Shown piece by piece: positions 1 to 7,049 of a stretch of 14,050 bases of DNA (its first letter is position 1; every line of letters starts with the position of its first letter). Source of the stretch: Candidatus Cloacimonadota bacterium. Its GTDB lineage: Bacteria; Cloacimonadota; Cloacimonadia; Cloacimonadales; Cloacimonadaceae. The stretch covers positions 1-14,050 of the forward strand of contig JALOBT010000054.1 of NCBI GenBank assembly GCA_023228125.1, in the 5' to 3' direction. The position numbers and the translations under genes are program-made. Under the pieces are notes generated by a model that worked only from the letters and a program-made list of their open reading frames with translations, searched no databases and was not told the origin of the DNA.

Positions 1-12
1 GCAATTGACACT

Positions 13-78
13 ATGTTTGCGTTGCTCATCGGATCCACCCTCATTTTGGGAGCCATCTCCTTGATTTCTGGAAGATAG
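13..78 (+). CDS. Tiny hydrophobic ORF, possible membrane peptide or gene remnant
   Basis: An ATG at 13 opens 21 codons ending in TAG. The peptide (MFALLIGSTLILG, then AISLISGR) is one hydrophobic stretch long enough to cross a membrane once. It starts four bases after the ATPase-type stop codon and recurs identically at 1588-1653. No strong ribosome binding site precedes it. In the second copy the same frame stays open upstream across the end of the ATPase gene, so it could equally be the duplicated C-terminal end of an older membrane protein gene. Function unknown; it may not be expressed. Confidence 0.2.
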   Translation: MFALLIGSTLILGAISLISGR

Positions 79-180
79 ACCATAGAGCTGCGGGTGCCTG
101 GCCTTCAAAGACCAGGAAAGAGTCTTGGGCAGGTAGCAGCCTCGTAGCACCGCAGCTAAAGCAGCGGCCTAAAGTCTTTC

Positions 181-300
181 AAGGCGAATCTAAAGCCAGC
201 TTTCAAAGTAACTCTCAAGTCAAGTTTTAAGGCGAATCTAAAGCAGCTTTCAAGGTAACTCTCAAGTCAAGTTTTAAGGGGGAATTTAAAGCAGCTTTAT
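181..300. repeat. Short tandem repeat of about 48 bp, two and a half copies
   Basis: Units at 181-228 (48 bases) and 229-275 (47 bases) differ by one deletion and one substitution; both start AAGGCGAATCTAAAG and end CAAGTCAAGTTTT. A truncated, diverged third unit covers 276-300. The same array is present in the second long repeat at 1756-1875. Confidence 0.85.
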
Positions 301-333
301 AAATGCGGATACAAAGGCGGGATATATCATATA

Positions 334-383
334 TAGCGATCCAAATCTATAAATATTATGATATTCTGAGATTTGGATCGCTA
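334..383. repeat. 15-bp perfect inverted repeat with 20-base AT-rich loop
   Basis: Arms TAGCGATCCAAATCT (334-348) and its exact reverse complement (369-383) enclose a 20-base AT-rich loop. It lies just upstream of the ATPase promoter candidate. The second copy (1909-1958) lies between two convergent genes. It could be a terminator, a protein-binding site or an element end. Confidence 0.8.
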
Positions 384-398
384 AATATGATGTTTTGC

Positions 399-426
399 TT
401 GACATAATTTTGGCCATACGGACTAT
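399..426 (+). promoter_or_regulatory. Candidate sigma70-type promoter for the ATPase gene
   Basis: A perfect TTGACA box (399-404) is followed after 16 bases by GACTAT (421-426), which matches three of six consensus -10 bases. It starts two bases after the long direct repeat ends, in unique sequence about 30 bases before the start codon. The second repeat copy lacks it. The weak -10 keeps this tentative. Confidence 0.4.
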
Positions 427-455
427 GGCAACCAAGTAAAGCATTAGGAGATAAG

Positions 456-1583
456 ATGATTCCCAGATATTTGAAAACCCATATCGGAAAACGAATGTTC
501 AAAGGAAAAGCGATCATCGTCTTAGGCCCCCGGCAAAGTGGAAAGACGACACTGATCACTGACTTATTGAAGAATTATCCTGATCAGGCTTACTCTTTTA
601 ATGGAGATGAGCCGGATATCAGGGACTTGTTTAGTAATGCTACTTCCACCAAATTGAAATCCATCATTGGAAATAAAAGTATTGTCTTCATTGATGAAGC
701 TCAGAGAATCCCTGAGATTGGCTTGTCCATCAAGCTGCTTGTGGATAACTATCCACAAATACAAGTGATTGCCACAGGCTCTTCCTCTCTTGAACTCAGC
801 GATAGCATCAGAGAACCGCTCACAGGCCGCAAATATGAATACTCCCTCTTTCCTCTGGCATATCAAGAAATGCTGAATCACACAGGCAGAGTGCAGGAAG
901 ATAGAATGATTCCACACCGTTTAGTTTTTGGCAGTTATCCAGAAATCGTAAGCTCTCCCGGTGAAGAAATCGAACTCCTCAAGCTCTTGTCTGACAGCTA
1001 TTTATTCAAAGATTTGTTCAATCTTGAAAAGATTAAAAAACCGCCACTATTAGAAAAAATCATTCGGGCTTTGGCTCTGCAAGTGGGAAACGAAGTGTCC
1101 TATAATGAAATTGCTCAATTGGTTTCGGCTGATAGGCAAACTGTAGAGAAATACATCGATCTGATGGAAAAATCTTTCATCATCCACAGGCTTCCTGCCC
1201 TCAAGCGAAACGTGCGCAATGAAATCAAGCATGGGACGAAGATATATTTCTGGGATAACGGGATTCTGAATGCCATGATCGGAAATTTTAACCCTCTTGT
1301 TTCCAGAACTGATGTAGGGCAACTATGGGAAAACTATGTAGTTAGTGAGAGAAAGAAGTATCTGGCAAATAACCAAATCTATGCCAGAAGCTACTTTTGG
1401 CGCACAACTCAGAAGCAAGAGATAGATTACATCGAAGAGCTGAGCGCCAAGTTTGCTGCTTATGAGATAAAATGGAACCCCTCCAAAAAGGCCTTCTTCT
1501 CCAAATCATTTATCGAGAATTACCCCATTAGCGACACTGCCACCATCAATCCTAAGATTTTGGGCGATTGGATCGGCAATTGA
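456..1583 (+). CDS. AAA-type ATPase with C-terminal DUF4143 domain
   Basis: The 375-residue protein belongs to the AAA_14/DUF4143 ATPase family, common in anaerobes in many copies and of poorly known function. Walker A is GPRQSGKT at residues 24-31, Walker B runs into DEAQ at 80-83, and ATGSSSLEL at 106-114 is the sensor-type motif of this family. The C-terminal half carries EIDYI followed by YEIKW, the spacing expected of a PD-(D/E)XK-like fold; whether it is catalytic is not known. AGGAG five bases before the ATG supports the start. The length is normal and the frame intact. The gene is bounded by 397-base direct repeats and is convergent with the oxidoreductase operon, which suggests a mobile or recently duplicated cassette. 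Family certain, biological role unknown. Confidence 0.9.
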   Translation: MIPRYLKTHIGKRMFKGKAIIVLGPRQSGKTTLITDLLKNYPDQAYSFNGDEPDIRDLFSNATSTKLKSIIGNKSIVFIDEAQRIPEIGLSIKLLVDNYPQIQVIATGSSSLELSDSIREPLTGRKYEYSLFPLAYQEMLNHTGRVQEDRMIPHRLVFGSYPEIVSSPGEEIELLKLLSDSYLFKDLFNLEKIKKPPLLEKIIRALALQVGNEVSYNEIAQLVSADRQTVEKYIDLMEKSFIIHRLPALKRNVRNEIKHGTKIYFWDNGILNAMIGNFNPLVSRTDVGQLWENYVVSERKKYLANNQIYARSYFWRTTQKQEIDYIEELSAKFAAYEIKWNPSKKAFFSKSFIENYPISDTATINPKILGDWIGN

Positions 1584-1587
1584 CACT

Positions 1588-1653
1588 ATGTTTGCGTTGC
1601 TCATCGGATCCACCCTCATTTTGGGAGCCATCTCCTTGATTTCTGGAAGATAG
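1588..1653 (+). CDS. Tiny hydrophobic ORF, second copy
   Basis: Exact duplicate of the 21-codon ORF at 13-78, starting five bases after the ATPase TGA (four-base gap). The identity follows from the long repeat and is not independent evidence of coding. If translated it would be a single-helix membrane peptide encoded directly behind the ATPase. Confidence 0.2.
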   Translation: MFALLIGSTLILGAISLISGR

Positions 1654-1908
1654 ACCATAGAGCTGCGGGTGCCTGGCCTTCAAAGACCAGGAAAGAGTCT
1701 TGGGCAGGTAGCAGCCTCGTAGCACCGCAGCTAAAGCAGCGGCCTAAAGTCTTTCAAGGCGAATCTAAAGCCAGCTTTCAAAGTAACTCTCAAGTCAAGT
1801 TTTAAGGCGAATCTAAAGCAGCTTTCAAGGTAACTCTCAAGTCAAGTTTTAAGGGGGAATTTAAAGCAGCTTTATAAATGCGGATACAAAGGCGGGATAT
1901 ATCATATA

Positions 1909-1958
1909 TAGCGATCCAAATCTATAAATATTATGATATTCTGAGATTTGGATCGCTA
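1909..1958. terminator. Inverted repeat between convergent genes, possible bidirectional terminator
   Basis: A 15-bp perfect stem (1909-1923 with 1944-1958) lies in the gap between the ATPase and the FAD oxidoreductase, whose transcripts meet here. Flanks are AT-rich but there is no clean T-run on either side, so it would be a weak intrinsic terminator. The copy at 334-383 is not between convergent genes in view, which argues that it may be part of the repeat for another reason. Confidence 0.35.
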
Positions 1959-1984
1959 AATATGATGTTTTGGAGCGTCTCGTC

Positions 1985-3133
1985 TTACTTAAAGATCTCT
2001 TCAGATTTGAAATCCCTCTGGGGATCAAAACTCTTGAGCACCCGCAGATCGTCTTTGGAAAGCTGATCCAGACAGATCCGGCTCAGCAATTCCCCCATAC
2101 CCGGCCCCAGCATAAAGCCTTGACCGCACATGCCGGTAGCGTGGATGAGGTTCTGCGCTTTCTCGCTTCTGCCCACAATGGGAAAACCATCCTGGGTCAT
2201 GGGATACTGTCCGCGCCAGGTGCGTCTTACTTTCAGATTCTTCAGCCGGGGATAGATCTCGATCATCCGCTTGCTGCACAGAGGCAGGAATTCTGAAGTC
2301 GAGCGATTGTCTATACCCAAAATCGGCGGATCGGGTGTGATGCAAAACACCACCTGCCCTTCGCTATTTTGGTAAAAATAAAAGTTTGCGCTACCCGGAG
2401 CTTTGCGCATATCCACCACCATCGGACCAAAGAAACGGGCCACGGGCTCGGTGATACCAGCCTCATGATTATCGGGGAATACCCCAAGGTCTTCGCCCAC
2501 CATAGCTGCGATCTCCCGGGCAAAATTACCGGCCGCATTGACCACCTGATCTGCCTGATAGCTGCCTTTATCTGTGACCACTTCGGAGATCTTACCAGCT
2601 TCGGTTTTCAGTGCGGTTACTTTCTCTTGGAAGCGAAAGTTCACGCCCGCCTTCATTGCGGCAAAATAGATGGCATTGGTCATCAGCAGAGGCGAACAGC
2701 TCCCATCCTCGGGGGAATAGGTGCTGCCCAAAAGGCCGTCCATCGTGATTCCCGGCACGAGCTCATTGTACTCTTCCGGGCTCAGCCACTGGATATTAAG
2801 TCCGTATTCGTGCTGGATCTTCATGAGGTCTTGCAGCGCTTTGGCATCTTCCGCCCGATACGCAGGATAGGAATAGCCATTGCTCATCCAACCGATGTCG
2901 TTGCCCCGCTCTGCTTGCCAGTTTTTTAAGATTTCGATGGAGCGCCGGCACACGGAAATCTTACCAAAATCAGAATGCGTGGCGCGCACTCCCCCGATGG
3001 CTTTCTTGTTGTTTTGCTGTCCGGGAGCGTGCTCAAGATCGATCACCAATACTTTTTGGCCTTGTTCGGCCAGATACAGGGAGGCCGGCAGGCCGATAGA
3101 GCCACCGCCGATGATGATTACGTCATATTTCAT
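1985..3133 (-). CDS. DAO-family FAD-dependent oxidoreductase (HcnC / amine dehydrogenase beta-like)
   Basis: This 382-residue flavoprotein opens with the FAD-binding Rossmann motif GGGSIG at residues 9-14, followed by an acidic end to the second strand (VLVIDLE). Its length and C-terminal GMCGQGFMLGPGMGELL motif fit the D-amino-acid oxidase/glycine oxidase/sarcosine oxidase family. It is cotranscribed with the multi-cluster oxidoreductase upstream: start and stop codons overlap as ATGA (3130-3133), and GAGGAG lies seven bases before the ATG. In HCN synthase, opine oxidase and the related proline dehydrogenases, a DAO-type catalytic subunit pairs with such a partner. The likely role is therefore the catalytic subunit oxidising an amino acid or secondary amine. 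The substrate cannot be read from the sequence. Confidence 0.85.
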   Translation of the reverse strand: MKYDVIIIGGGSIGLPASLYLAEQGQKVLVIDLEHAPGQQNNKKAIGGVRATHSDFGKISVCRRSIEILKNWQAERGNDIGWMSNGYSYPAYRAEDAKALQDLMKIQHEYGLNIQWLSPEEYNELVPGITMDGLLGSTYSPEDGSCSPLLMTNAIYFAAMKAGVNFRFQEKVTALKTEAGKISEVVTDKGSYQADQVVNAAGNFAREIAAMVGEDLGVFPDNHEAGITEPVARFFGPMVVDMRKAPGSANFYFYQNSEGQVVFCITPDPPILGIDNRSTSEFLPLCSKRMIEIYPRLKNLKVRRTWRGQYPMTQDGFPIVGRSEKAQNLIHATGMCGQGFMLGPGMGELLSRICLDQLSKDDLRVLKSFDPQRDFKSEEIFK

Positions 3134-5205
3134 TTGGAATCTCCTCTGGGAAATTTACCTAAGGGAACTTCGATGAAGACAGGGCGTTTGGTATTTGGCA
3201 CTACTTCACTGGGCGCGATTCCCTCTTCTTTCAGCAGCCCTTTGATCAGCACTTCGCAAGTCTTGGCCCCGCAAGGCCCCATACCTGCTCTGGTGATAGC
3301 CTTTATCTGGTTCAAATCACTGATGCCCTGTTTGATAAGGGCTCTTACTTCACCTGCTGTCACACGTTCGCAGAGGCAAACCATGGCCTCATCACCCATT
3401 CGTTCTGGGATGATAGCTTCTGAAAGAGGAAGAGAATGCTGGAGATCCTGCACTCTGAAGCCCGCCACTTGTCTGGCTTTATCAGCCGGAACTTTAAAGC
3501 GCACCAATTGCATACGCTGCTTTTTATAGTCCGTCACCGCTGTGACTTCATATTCGCCCAAAATCTGAGCATCGATGTCTGTAAGTATGCGCCTGTCCCC
3601 CACCTTTACCGGTATATTCATGATCTCATAAGCAATGGTCACAGTGGGATAGGCTTTATCTTTGCGATAGTCCACCAGGGTAATGGCCAGGCCCGGGCAG
3701 ATGAGCAAGCATTTGCCACAGCCGATGCACTCTCCCACATATCTGGGCAGAGCCATCAGGCTGCCATCCTCGGTTTGAATGGAATTTGTAGGACAGACCG
3801 TGGTGCAGGGATTGCAGGGGATCTCCTGTAAACAGTGGATGATAGGCATCACCCCGTTAGTATCCAGCAGGTTTTGATAGTCCTTGATCTCTCCGGGATG
3901 GGCTTTCAGGACTTCTGCTTTCTCATACCAGGCCTGTGGGATATCCTCCACCTGGTCTCCCTTGATGGCTTTGGCGAGCCTCAGCCCCGCGATCTTGCCA
4001 TTGAACATGGCAGAGCTGGCCTCCGCTATGGCCAGAGCATCACCCGCAGAATCCACCGGCACGCCCGCTTGCTCAGCTTCCAGGGTAAATTCACTGAGGG
4101 AATCCAGTCCCACGGCAATCAGGATGGTATCACAGGCAAAACTCTTTTCGGTGCCCGCTATCGCTTGGAAATTCTTATCGACTTCAGTGATGGTTACGCT
4201 TTTTACCACTTCATCACCATTGGCAGAGAGGATCGAGTGCGAGGTATAGATCGGCACTCCAAAGCGCCGCAGCTTATCGGCATGAACCTTGTAGCCGCCA
4301 CATTCCGGCATGGCTTCGGCCAGGCCCACCACCTTGATTCCGGCTTGCAGGGCATGATAGCCAGCGATGAGGCCTACATTGCCACCACCGATGATGAAGA
4401 GCCGCTCTGTAGGGCGCACGAGGTCACGATTCACCAAGGTTTGAAAGGCTCCCGCTCCGTAGATGCGGGCGAGTTTGTTGCCCGAAAAACGCAGGAATTT
4501 CTCCCTGGCTCCAGCGGCGTTAAGGATTCTTTGCGGCTTGATCAGCTTATAGATCCCGTCCTTGAGCACACCCACTTTCTGGTCGCTAAAGACAAACAGC
4601 GCAGTGCTATTACTCCAAATCTTTACGCTCTGGTATTCCTTCAGGTTTTCTGCCAAAATCTTGCCGATATCATGCCCTCTGGTTCCCGCTCTGCTATCTT
4701 CTTCGGAACCAAAGAACTTATGGGTTTGGAGAACCAATTTGCCGCCCAGCGTAGTTTTATCGTCTATCAAAAGAGTATCCACATTGTGCTTGCCCAGCTC
4801 GGTGGCCGCAGAAAGCCCAGCCGGACCTCCACCGATGATCAGAACCTCACATTCCAGCTCTTCGATGGGGGCAAAGTCTTCTACCTCCACATCTTCCGCC
4901 AGCTTGGGCAAACCTTCTGCACTCTGCACGATCATGTTTGGGCTAACGGCTGTCATGCAGGATTTTACGGCAATACCATTGGCAATCACAGTGCATTTGG
5001 CACACTGTCCATTAGCACAAAATATCCCCTGGGCACTGCCATCTTTGTGATGGTGCCCAAATACGTTGATACCACTCGCGATCAAAGCCGAGGAAATCAT
5101 CTCACCCTTGCGGGCCTGCATTTTCTCGCCGTTGAAGTAAAAGCTGATCAGTTCCAGCTCTGGCACATCCAGGATCGGATGCTCCTCAATGCGGAAAGGC
5201 TTCAT
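3130..5205 (-). CDS. Multi-cluster FAD/NAD oxidoreductase, HcnA+HcnB-like fusion with ferredoxin domains
   Basis: A 691-residue electron-transfer flavoprotein with a clear domain order. First comes an N-terminal [2Fe-2S] domain with cysteines C63, C68, C71 and C83. A pyridine-nucleotide-disulfide oxidoreductase module follows, with an FAD motif GGGPAG at 125-130 and a second dinucleotide motif (FIIGGGNVG) further on. Next is a double [4Fe-4S] ferredoxin insert (CNPCTTVCP and CIGCGKCLLICP). The C-terminal BFD-like [2Fe-2S] motif is CLCERVT paired with CGAKTC. This combines HcnA-, HcnB- and ferredoxin-like parts in one chain. With the DAO-type subunit encoded downstream it probably forms a cytoplasmic dehydrogenase moving electrons from an amine substrate to an acceptor. 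AAGGAG eight bases before the ATG supports the start. Confidence 0.87.
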   Translation of the reverse strand: MKPFRIEEHPILDVPELELISFYFNGEKMQARKGEMISSALIASGINVFGHHHKDGSAQGIFCANGQCAKCTVIANGIAVKSCMTAVSPNMIVQSAEGLPKLAEDVEVEDFAPIEELECEVLIIGGGPAGLSAATELGKHNVDTLLIDDKTTLGGKLVLQTHKFFGSEEDSRAGTRGHDIGKILAENLKEYQSVKIWSNSTALFVFSDQKVGVLKDGIYKLIKPQRILNAAGAREKFLRFSGNKLARIYGAGAFQTLVNRDLVRPTERLFIIGGGNVGLIAGYHALQAGIKVVGLAEAMPECGGYKVHADKLRRFGVPIYTSHSILSANGDEVVKSVTITEVDKNFQAIAGTEKSFACDTILIAVGLDSLSEFTLEAEQAGVPVDSAGDALAIAEASSAMFNGKIAGLRLAKAIKGDQVEDIPQAWYEKAEVLKAHPGEIKDYQNLLDTNGVMPIIHCLQEIPCNPCTTVCPTNSIQTEDGSLMALPRYVGECIGCGKCLLICPGLAITLVDYRKDKAYPTVTIAYEIMNIPVKVGDRRILTDIDAQILGEYEVTAVTDYKKQRMQLVRFKVPADKARQVAGFRVQDLQHSLPLSEAIIPERMGDEAMVCLCERVTAGEVRALIKQGISDLNQIKAITRAGMGPCGAKTCEVLIKGLLKEEGIAPSEVVPNTKRPVFIEVPLGKFPRGDSK

Positions 5206-5269
5206 CTATCAAACTCCTTGTTTGAGAAAGTATTAGTAAAAACGAAGCAGTAATAATCTGATTCTGGGC

Positions 5270-5299
5270 ATAAAGTTTAGGATAGGCAGATGATGTCAA
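5270..5299 (-). promoter_or_regulatory. Weak promoter candidate for the oxidoreductase operon
   Basis: On the minus strand, TTGACA (5299-5294) is followed after 18 bases by CTTTAT (5275-5270), which matches three of six -10 bases. It lies about 65 bases upstream of the start codon at 5205. The -35 box is perfect but the -10 box is poor. Confidence 0.25.
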
Positions 5300-5322
5300 G
5301 GAAAGAGTGAGGAATGGGGAGT

Positions 5323-5354
5323 TTTGAGACTAAAAAGCTTTATTGAGTCTCAAA
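5323..5354. repeat. 9-bp inverted repeat (stem-loop) upstream of the oxidoreductase operon
   Basis: TTTGAGACT (5323-5331) pairs with AGTCTCAAA (5346-5354) around a 14-base loop. It lies just upstream of the promoter candidate for the oxidoreductase genes and beyond the retroelement template. No T-run follows, so an operator is as likely as a terminator. The rest of 5355-5446 shows nothing recognisable. Confidence 0.45.
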
Positions 5355-5446
5355 GATGAGGTTTACACCAATATTTGGGACGTGACTCGTTGCATATACT
5401 CCGGTTAAACAGAATCGTGATTTGCCCAGTTATCTCATGATAAAAT

Positions 5447-5489
5447 AGGGCTTGCAACTATTCGACAACTGCTACTAAGTCCAAGCCCT
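5447..5489 (-). terminator. Possible terminator of the retroelement transcript
   Basis: On the minus strand AGGGCTTG (5489-5482) pairs with CAAGCCCT (5454-5447) across a 27-base loop, and the stem is followed by TATTTTATCA. It is the first strong stem downstream of the template repeat, so it may end the RNA that carries RT and TR. The loop is long and the T-run is interrupted, so confidence is moderate. Confidence 0.4.
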
Positions 5490-5586
5490 GTGTTCTTTTT
5501 GTCTCTTGCGAGAGCAGGATAGAAATCTGGATTTTCCCCTATTATGACCTGCCGTGCTTGCAGAGCAGGTTCTGACCAAGAAGATA

Positions 5587-5702
5587 CTACAAACGCGGAA
5601 GCCTATATTGTTGTTGCTATTGGTCGCATTGTTGTTGTTCCGATTGGAAACGGTGCAGTTGTTGGCATTGTTGTTCCAGCTACCGCCGCGTTTCACACGG
5701 TT
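5587..5702 (-). repeat. DGR template repeat (TR)
   Basis: Read on the minus strand, this 116-base segment aligns without gaps to 7843-7728 at the end of the target gene. The 21 mismatches all fall on adenines of this strand (21 of 37 adenines between 5608 and 5702, by hand count), and none of the other bases differ. In the target frame it has 15 AAY codons, the usual design for diversification of Asn positions. The last 21 bases (5607-5587), with core GGCTTCCGCG, are identical in both copies and are the likely initiation-of-homing (IMH) region. TR overlaps the RT stop codon (5695-5693) and is probably part of the same transcript. It encodes no protein of its own; its RNA is the template for mutagenic reverse transcription. 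Confidence 0.97.
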
Positions 5703-6724
5703 AGACCCGCTTGTTGATTTCTACCCCAGATTGAAAGCGCTAAGGTTTTGCTATCGGCATAGCCGATAAATCCCATCCGGCTACGGGTGCTTTGATACAT
5801 TTTCTCAGCACTTAGCTTTCCTTTGATATAGTCTTTTTCGGTTTTGATGATGCCCTTTAGACATCGTTTTAGGTTTTCATTTCTTATTCTTAGGAGCCGG
5901 GGGAAGACCCGATAACCCAAAAAAGGTAAGCCCTGCGTCACCCGGTTGATTTGAATTGACTTGGCTTTGATCCTTAGAGAAAGCTCAGAATCCAGAAACA
6001 GTTCAATGTGCTTCAGGTCTCGCTTCAAAGCGTTTTGATCTTCTGACCAAAGCACAAAATCATCCATATAACGCAGATAGGCACCATAGCCAAGCTCTTG
6101 TTTTACAAAGTGATCCAAGTGATTAAGGTAGATATTGGCAAAGAATTGGGAAGTCAGGTTACCCACCGGCAAGCCTTTATTCTCCTGTAGCCCCATACTC
6201 AGCGTTTGGTTTTTGAGGATTATTCTGCACAAATCCAGGATTTGCGGGTCTTTGATCTTGAGGCTGATCAGACTCAACAAGACATCATGATCAATACTCG
6301 CAAAATACTTCTGGATATCGAGCTTTAGGAACCACGTGTACTTCCGGCTATAACCCTGAGCGGCCGAGACCGCCTTGTGCAAACCCTTGTCTTTGCGGGT
6401 GGCATAGGAATCATAGATAAAGAGCTTTTCAAAATACGGTTCAAGCACATTCACCAGGGCATGATGCACCACCCTGTCTCGGAATGCTGCCACACTGATA
6501 ATACGTTCTTTGGGCTCTTTGATCATGAAATACTTGTAAGGCTGGGGCTGATAACGCTCTTCCGCCAGCTCTGTTTGTAAGTCCAGCAGATGCTTTTCAC
6601 AATTGAAGATCCACTCTGCTGTCTCTGCTTTACGCTTTTTATGCTTACAAGCCTTTTTAAACGCCAAATACAGGTTTTGCCAGCTTGTGAGGCTATCATA
6701 GAGGTATCCGATGCGTTTAGGCAC
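5693..6724 (-). CDS. DGR-type reverse transcriptase
   Basis: A 343-residue retroelement reverse transcriptase that would copy the TR RNA into adenine-mutagenised cDNA. Palm motifs are visible: LDIQKYF with the first catalytic Asp near residue 136, the motif-4 sequence VGNLTSQ at 187-193 (the SQ hallmark of DGR RTs), YMDD at 219-222 and LGYRVFPR further on. The frame is open upstream to an ATG at 6784. I prefer the GTG at 6724-6722 because it gives the short N-terminus usual for this family, is preceded by GGGAGG 11 bases upstream and overlaps the Avd stop by 8 bases. The stop lies within the template repeat. There is no maturase or endonuclease domain, which argues against a group II intron. 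Intact and probably functional. Confidence 0.95.
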   Translation of the reverse strand: MPKRIGYLYDSLTSWQNLYLAFKKACKHKKRKAETAEWIFNCEKHLLDLQTELAEERYQPQPYKYFMIKEPKERIISVAAFRDRVVHHALVNVLEPYFEKLFIYDSYATRKDKGLHKAVSAAQGYSRKYTWFLKLDIQKYFASIDHDVLLSLISLKIKDPQILDLCRIILKNQTLSMGLQENKGLPVGNLTSQFFANIYLNHLDHFVKQELGYGAYLRYMDDFVLWSEDQNALKRDLKHIELFLDSELSLRIKAKSIQINRVTQGLPFLGYRVFPRLLRIRNENLKRCLKGIIKTEKDYIKGKLSAEKMYQSTRSRMGFIGYADSKTLALSIWGRNQQAGLTV

Positions 6725-7049
6725 TTTTAAGCCAGCCTCCCACCATCTTGCCACTTTCCAGCAGCTCCCGGCTAATGTAGGCATATTGGCTTTCGCTGAG
6801 ATGTTGCATCTTGAATGCCATCTGGATCAGCGCCCGGAGAACATCGAGCTTGAGATTGATCTTGAGCAGCGGTTCACGCTTTGCACTGCTATATATGGTT
6901 TGCACTATTAGCTCCAAAATCTCCAGACAGATATTATCTATTTTCTGAGCCAGTGAATAGCGCAGGTTCTTGGGGAACCTCTGGGTACGAGCCATGATCC
7001 AGGGCACTGTGTCCAGCCACTTTACATATAAAGGATAATTATTCTTCAC
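6717..7049 (-). CDS. avd: DGR accessory variability determinant (Avd-like four-helix bundle)
   Basis: A 110-residue, highly helical, basic protein. The pattern of four amphipathic helices (about residues 21-35, 38-53, 63-80 and 84-102) matches the Avd/S23-type four-helix-bundle family encoded beside DGR reverse transcriptases. In characterised systems Avd is a pentamer that binds the RT and the TR RNA and is needed for mutagenic cDNA synthesis. The start is a GTG at 7049 inside the end of the HRDC gene (11-base overlap), with an AGGAAGAG-like site just upstream. The end overlaps the RT start by 8 bases. No catalytic motif is expected. The assignment rests on helical pattern, size and position. 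Confidence 0.85.
   Translation of the reverse strand: MKNNYPLYVKWLDTVPWIMARTQRFPKNLRYSLAQKIDNICLEILELIVQTIYSSAKREPLLKINLKLDVLRALIQMAFKMQHLSESQYAYISRELLESGKMVGGWLKSA

Larger units (their letters stand above)
1..397. repeat. Long direct repeat, left copy (at least 397 bp)
   Basis: Positions 1-397 are identical to 1576-1972 by direct reading; the copies diverge at 398 versus 1973. The repeat may extend left of the window. Its first bases match the last codons and stop of the ATPase at 456-1583, so the missing upstream DNA could be another ATPase copy or the donor of the duplicated segment. The repeat contains a 21-codon hydrophobic ORF (13-78), a potentially folded segment (86-157), 48-base tandem units (181-300) and a 15-bp inverted repeat (334-383). 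Confidence 0.95.
1576..1972. repeat. Long direct repeat, right copy (397 bp)
   Basis: Identical to 1-397. It begins inside the last codons of the ATPase gene and ends 12 bases before the stop codon of the convergent oxidoreductase gene. With no mismatch in 397 bases the duplication must be recent or maintained by recombination or conversion. Apart from the tiny ORF (1588-1653) it holds no gene. Confidence 0.95.

Noticed and set aside
3835..5253. 472-codon plus-strand ORF
   Set aside because: It lies antisense to the 691-residue oxidoreductase, has no recognisable domain, and the minus-strand frame has many family motifs.
5475..5696. Short minus-strand ORF with long Asn runs, starting MKRGGSWNNN
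   Set aside because: This is the template repeat read in the target frame. Asn-rich translation is the expected look of a TR, and the DNA acts as a template, not a gene.
5693..6724. Group II intron or retron reverse transcriptase
   Set aside because: There is no maturase or endonuclease domain, and an adenine-specific TR/VR pair with Avd identifies a DGR.
6724..6784. Longer RT reading from the ATG at 6784
   Set aside because: It would add 20 residues unlike DGR RT N-termini and overlap the Avd gene by 68 bases; the GTG at 6724 fits family length and context better.
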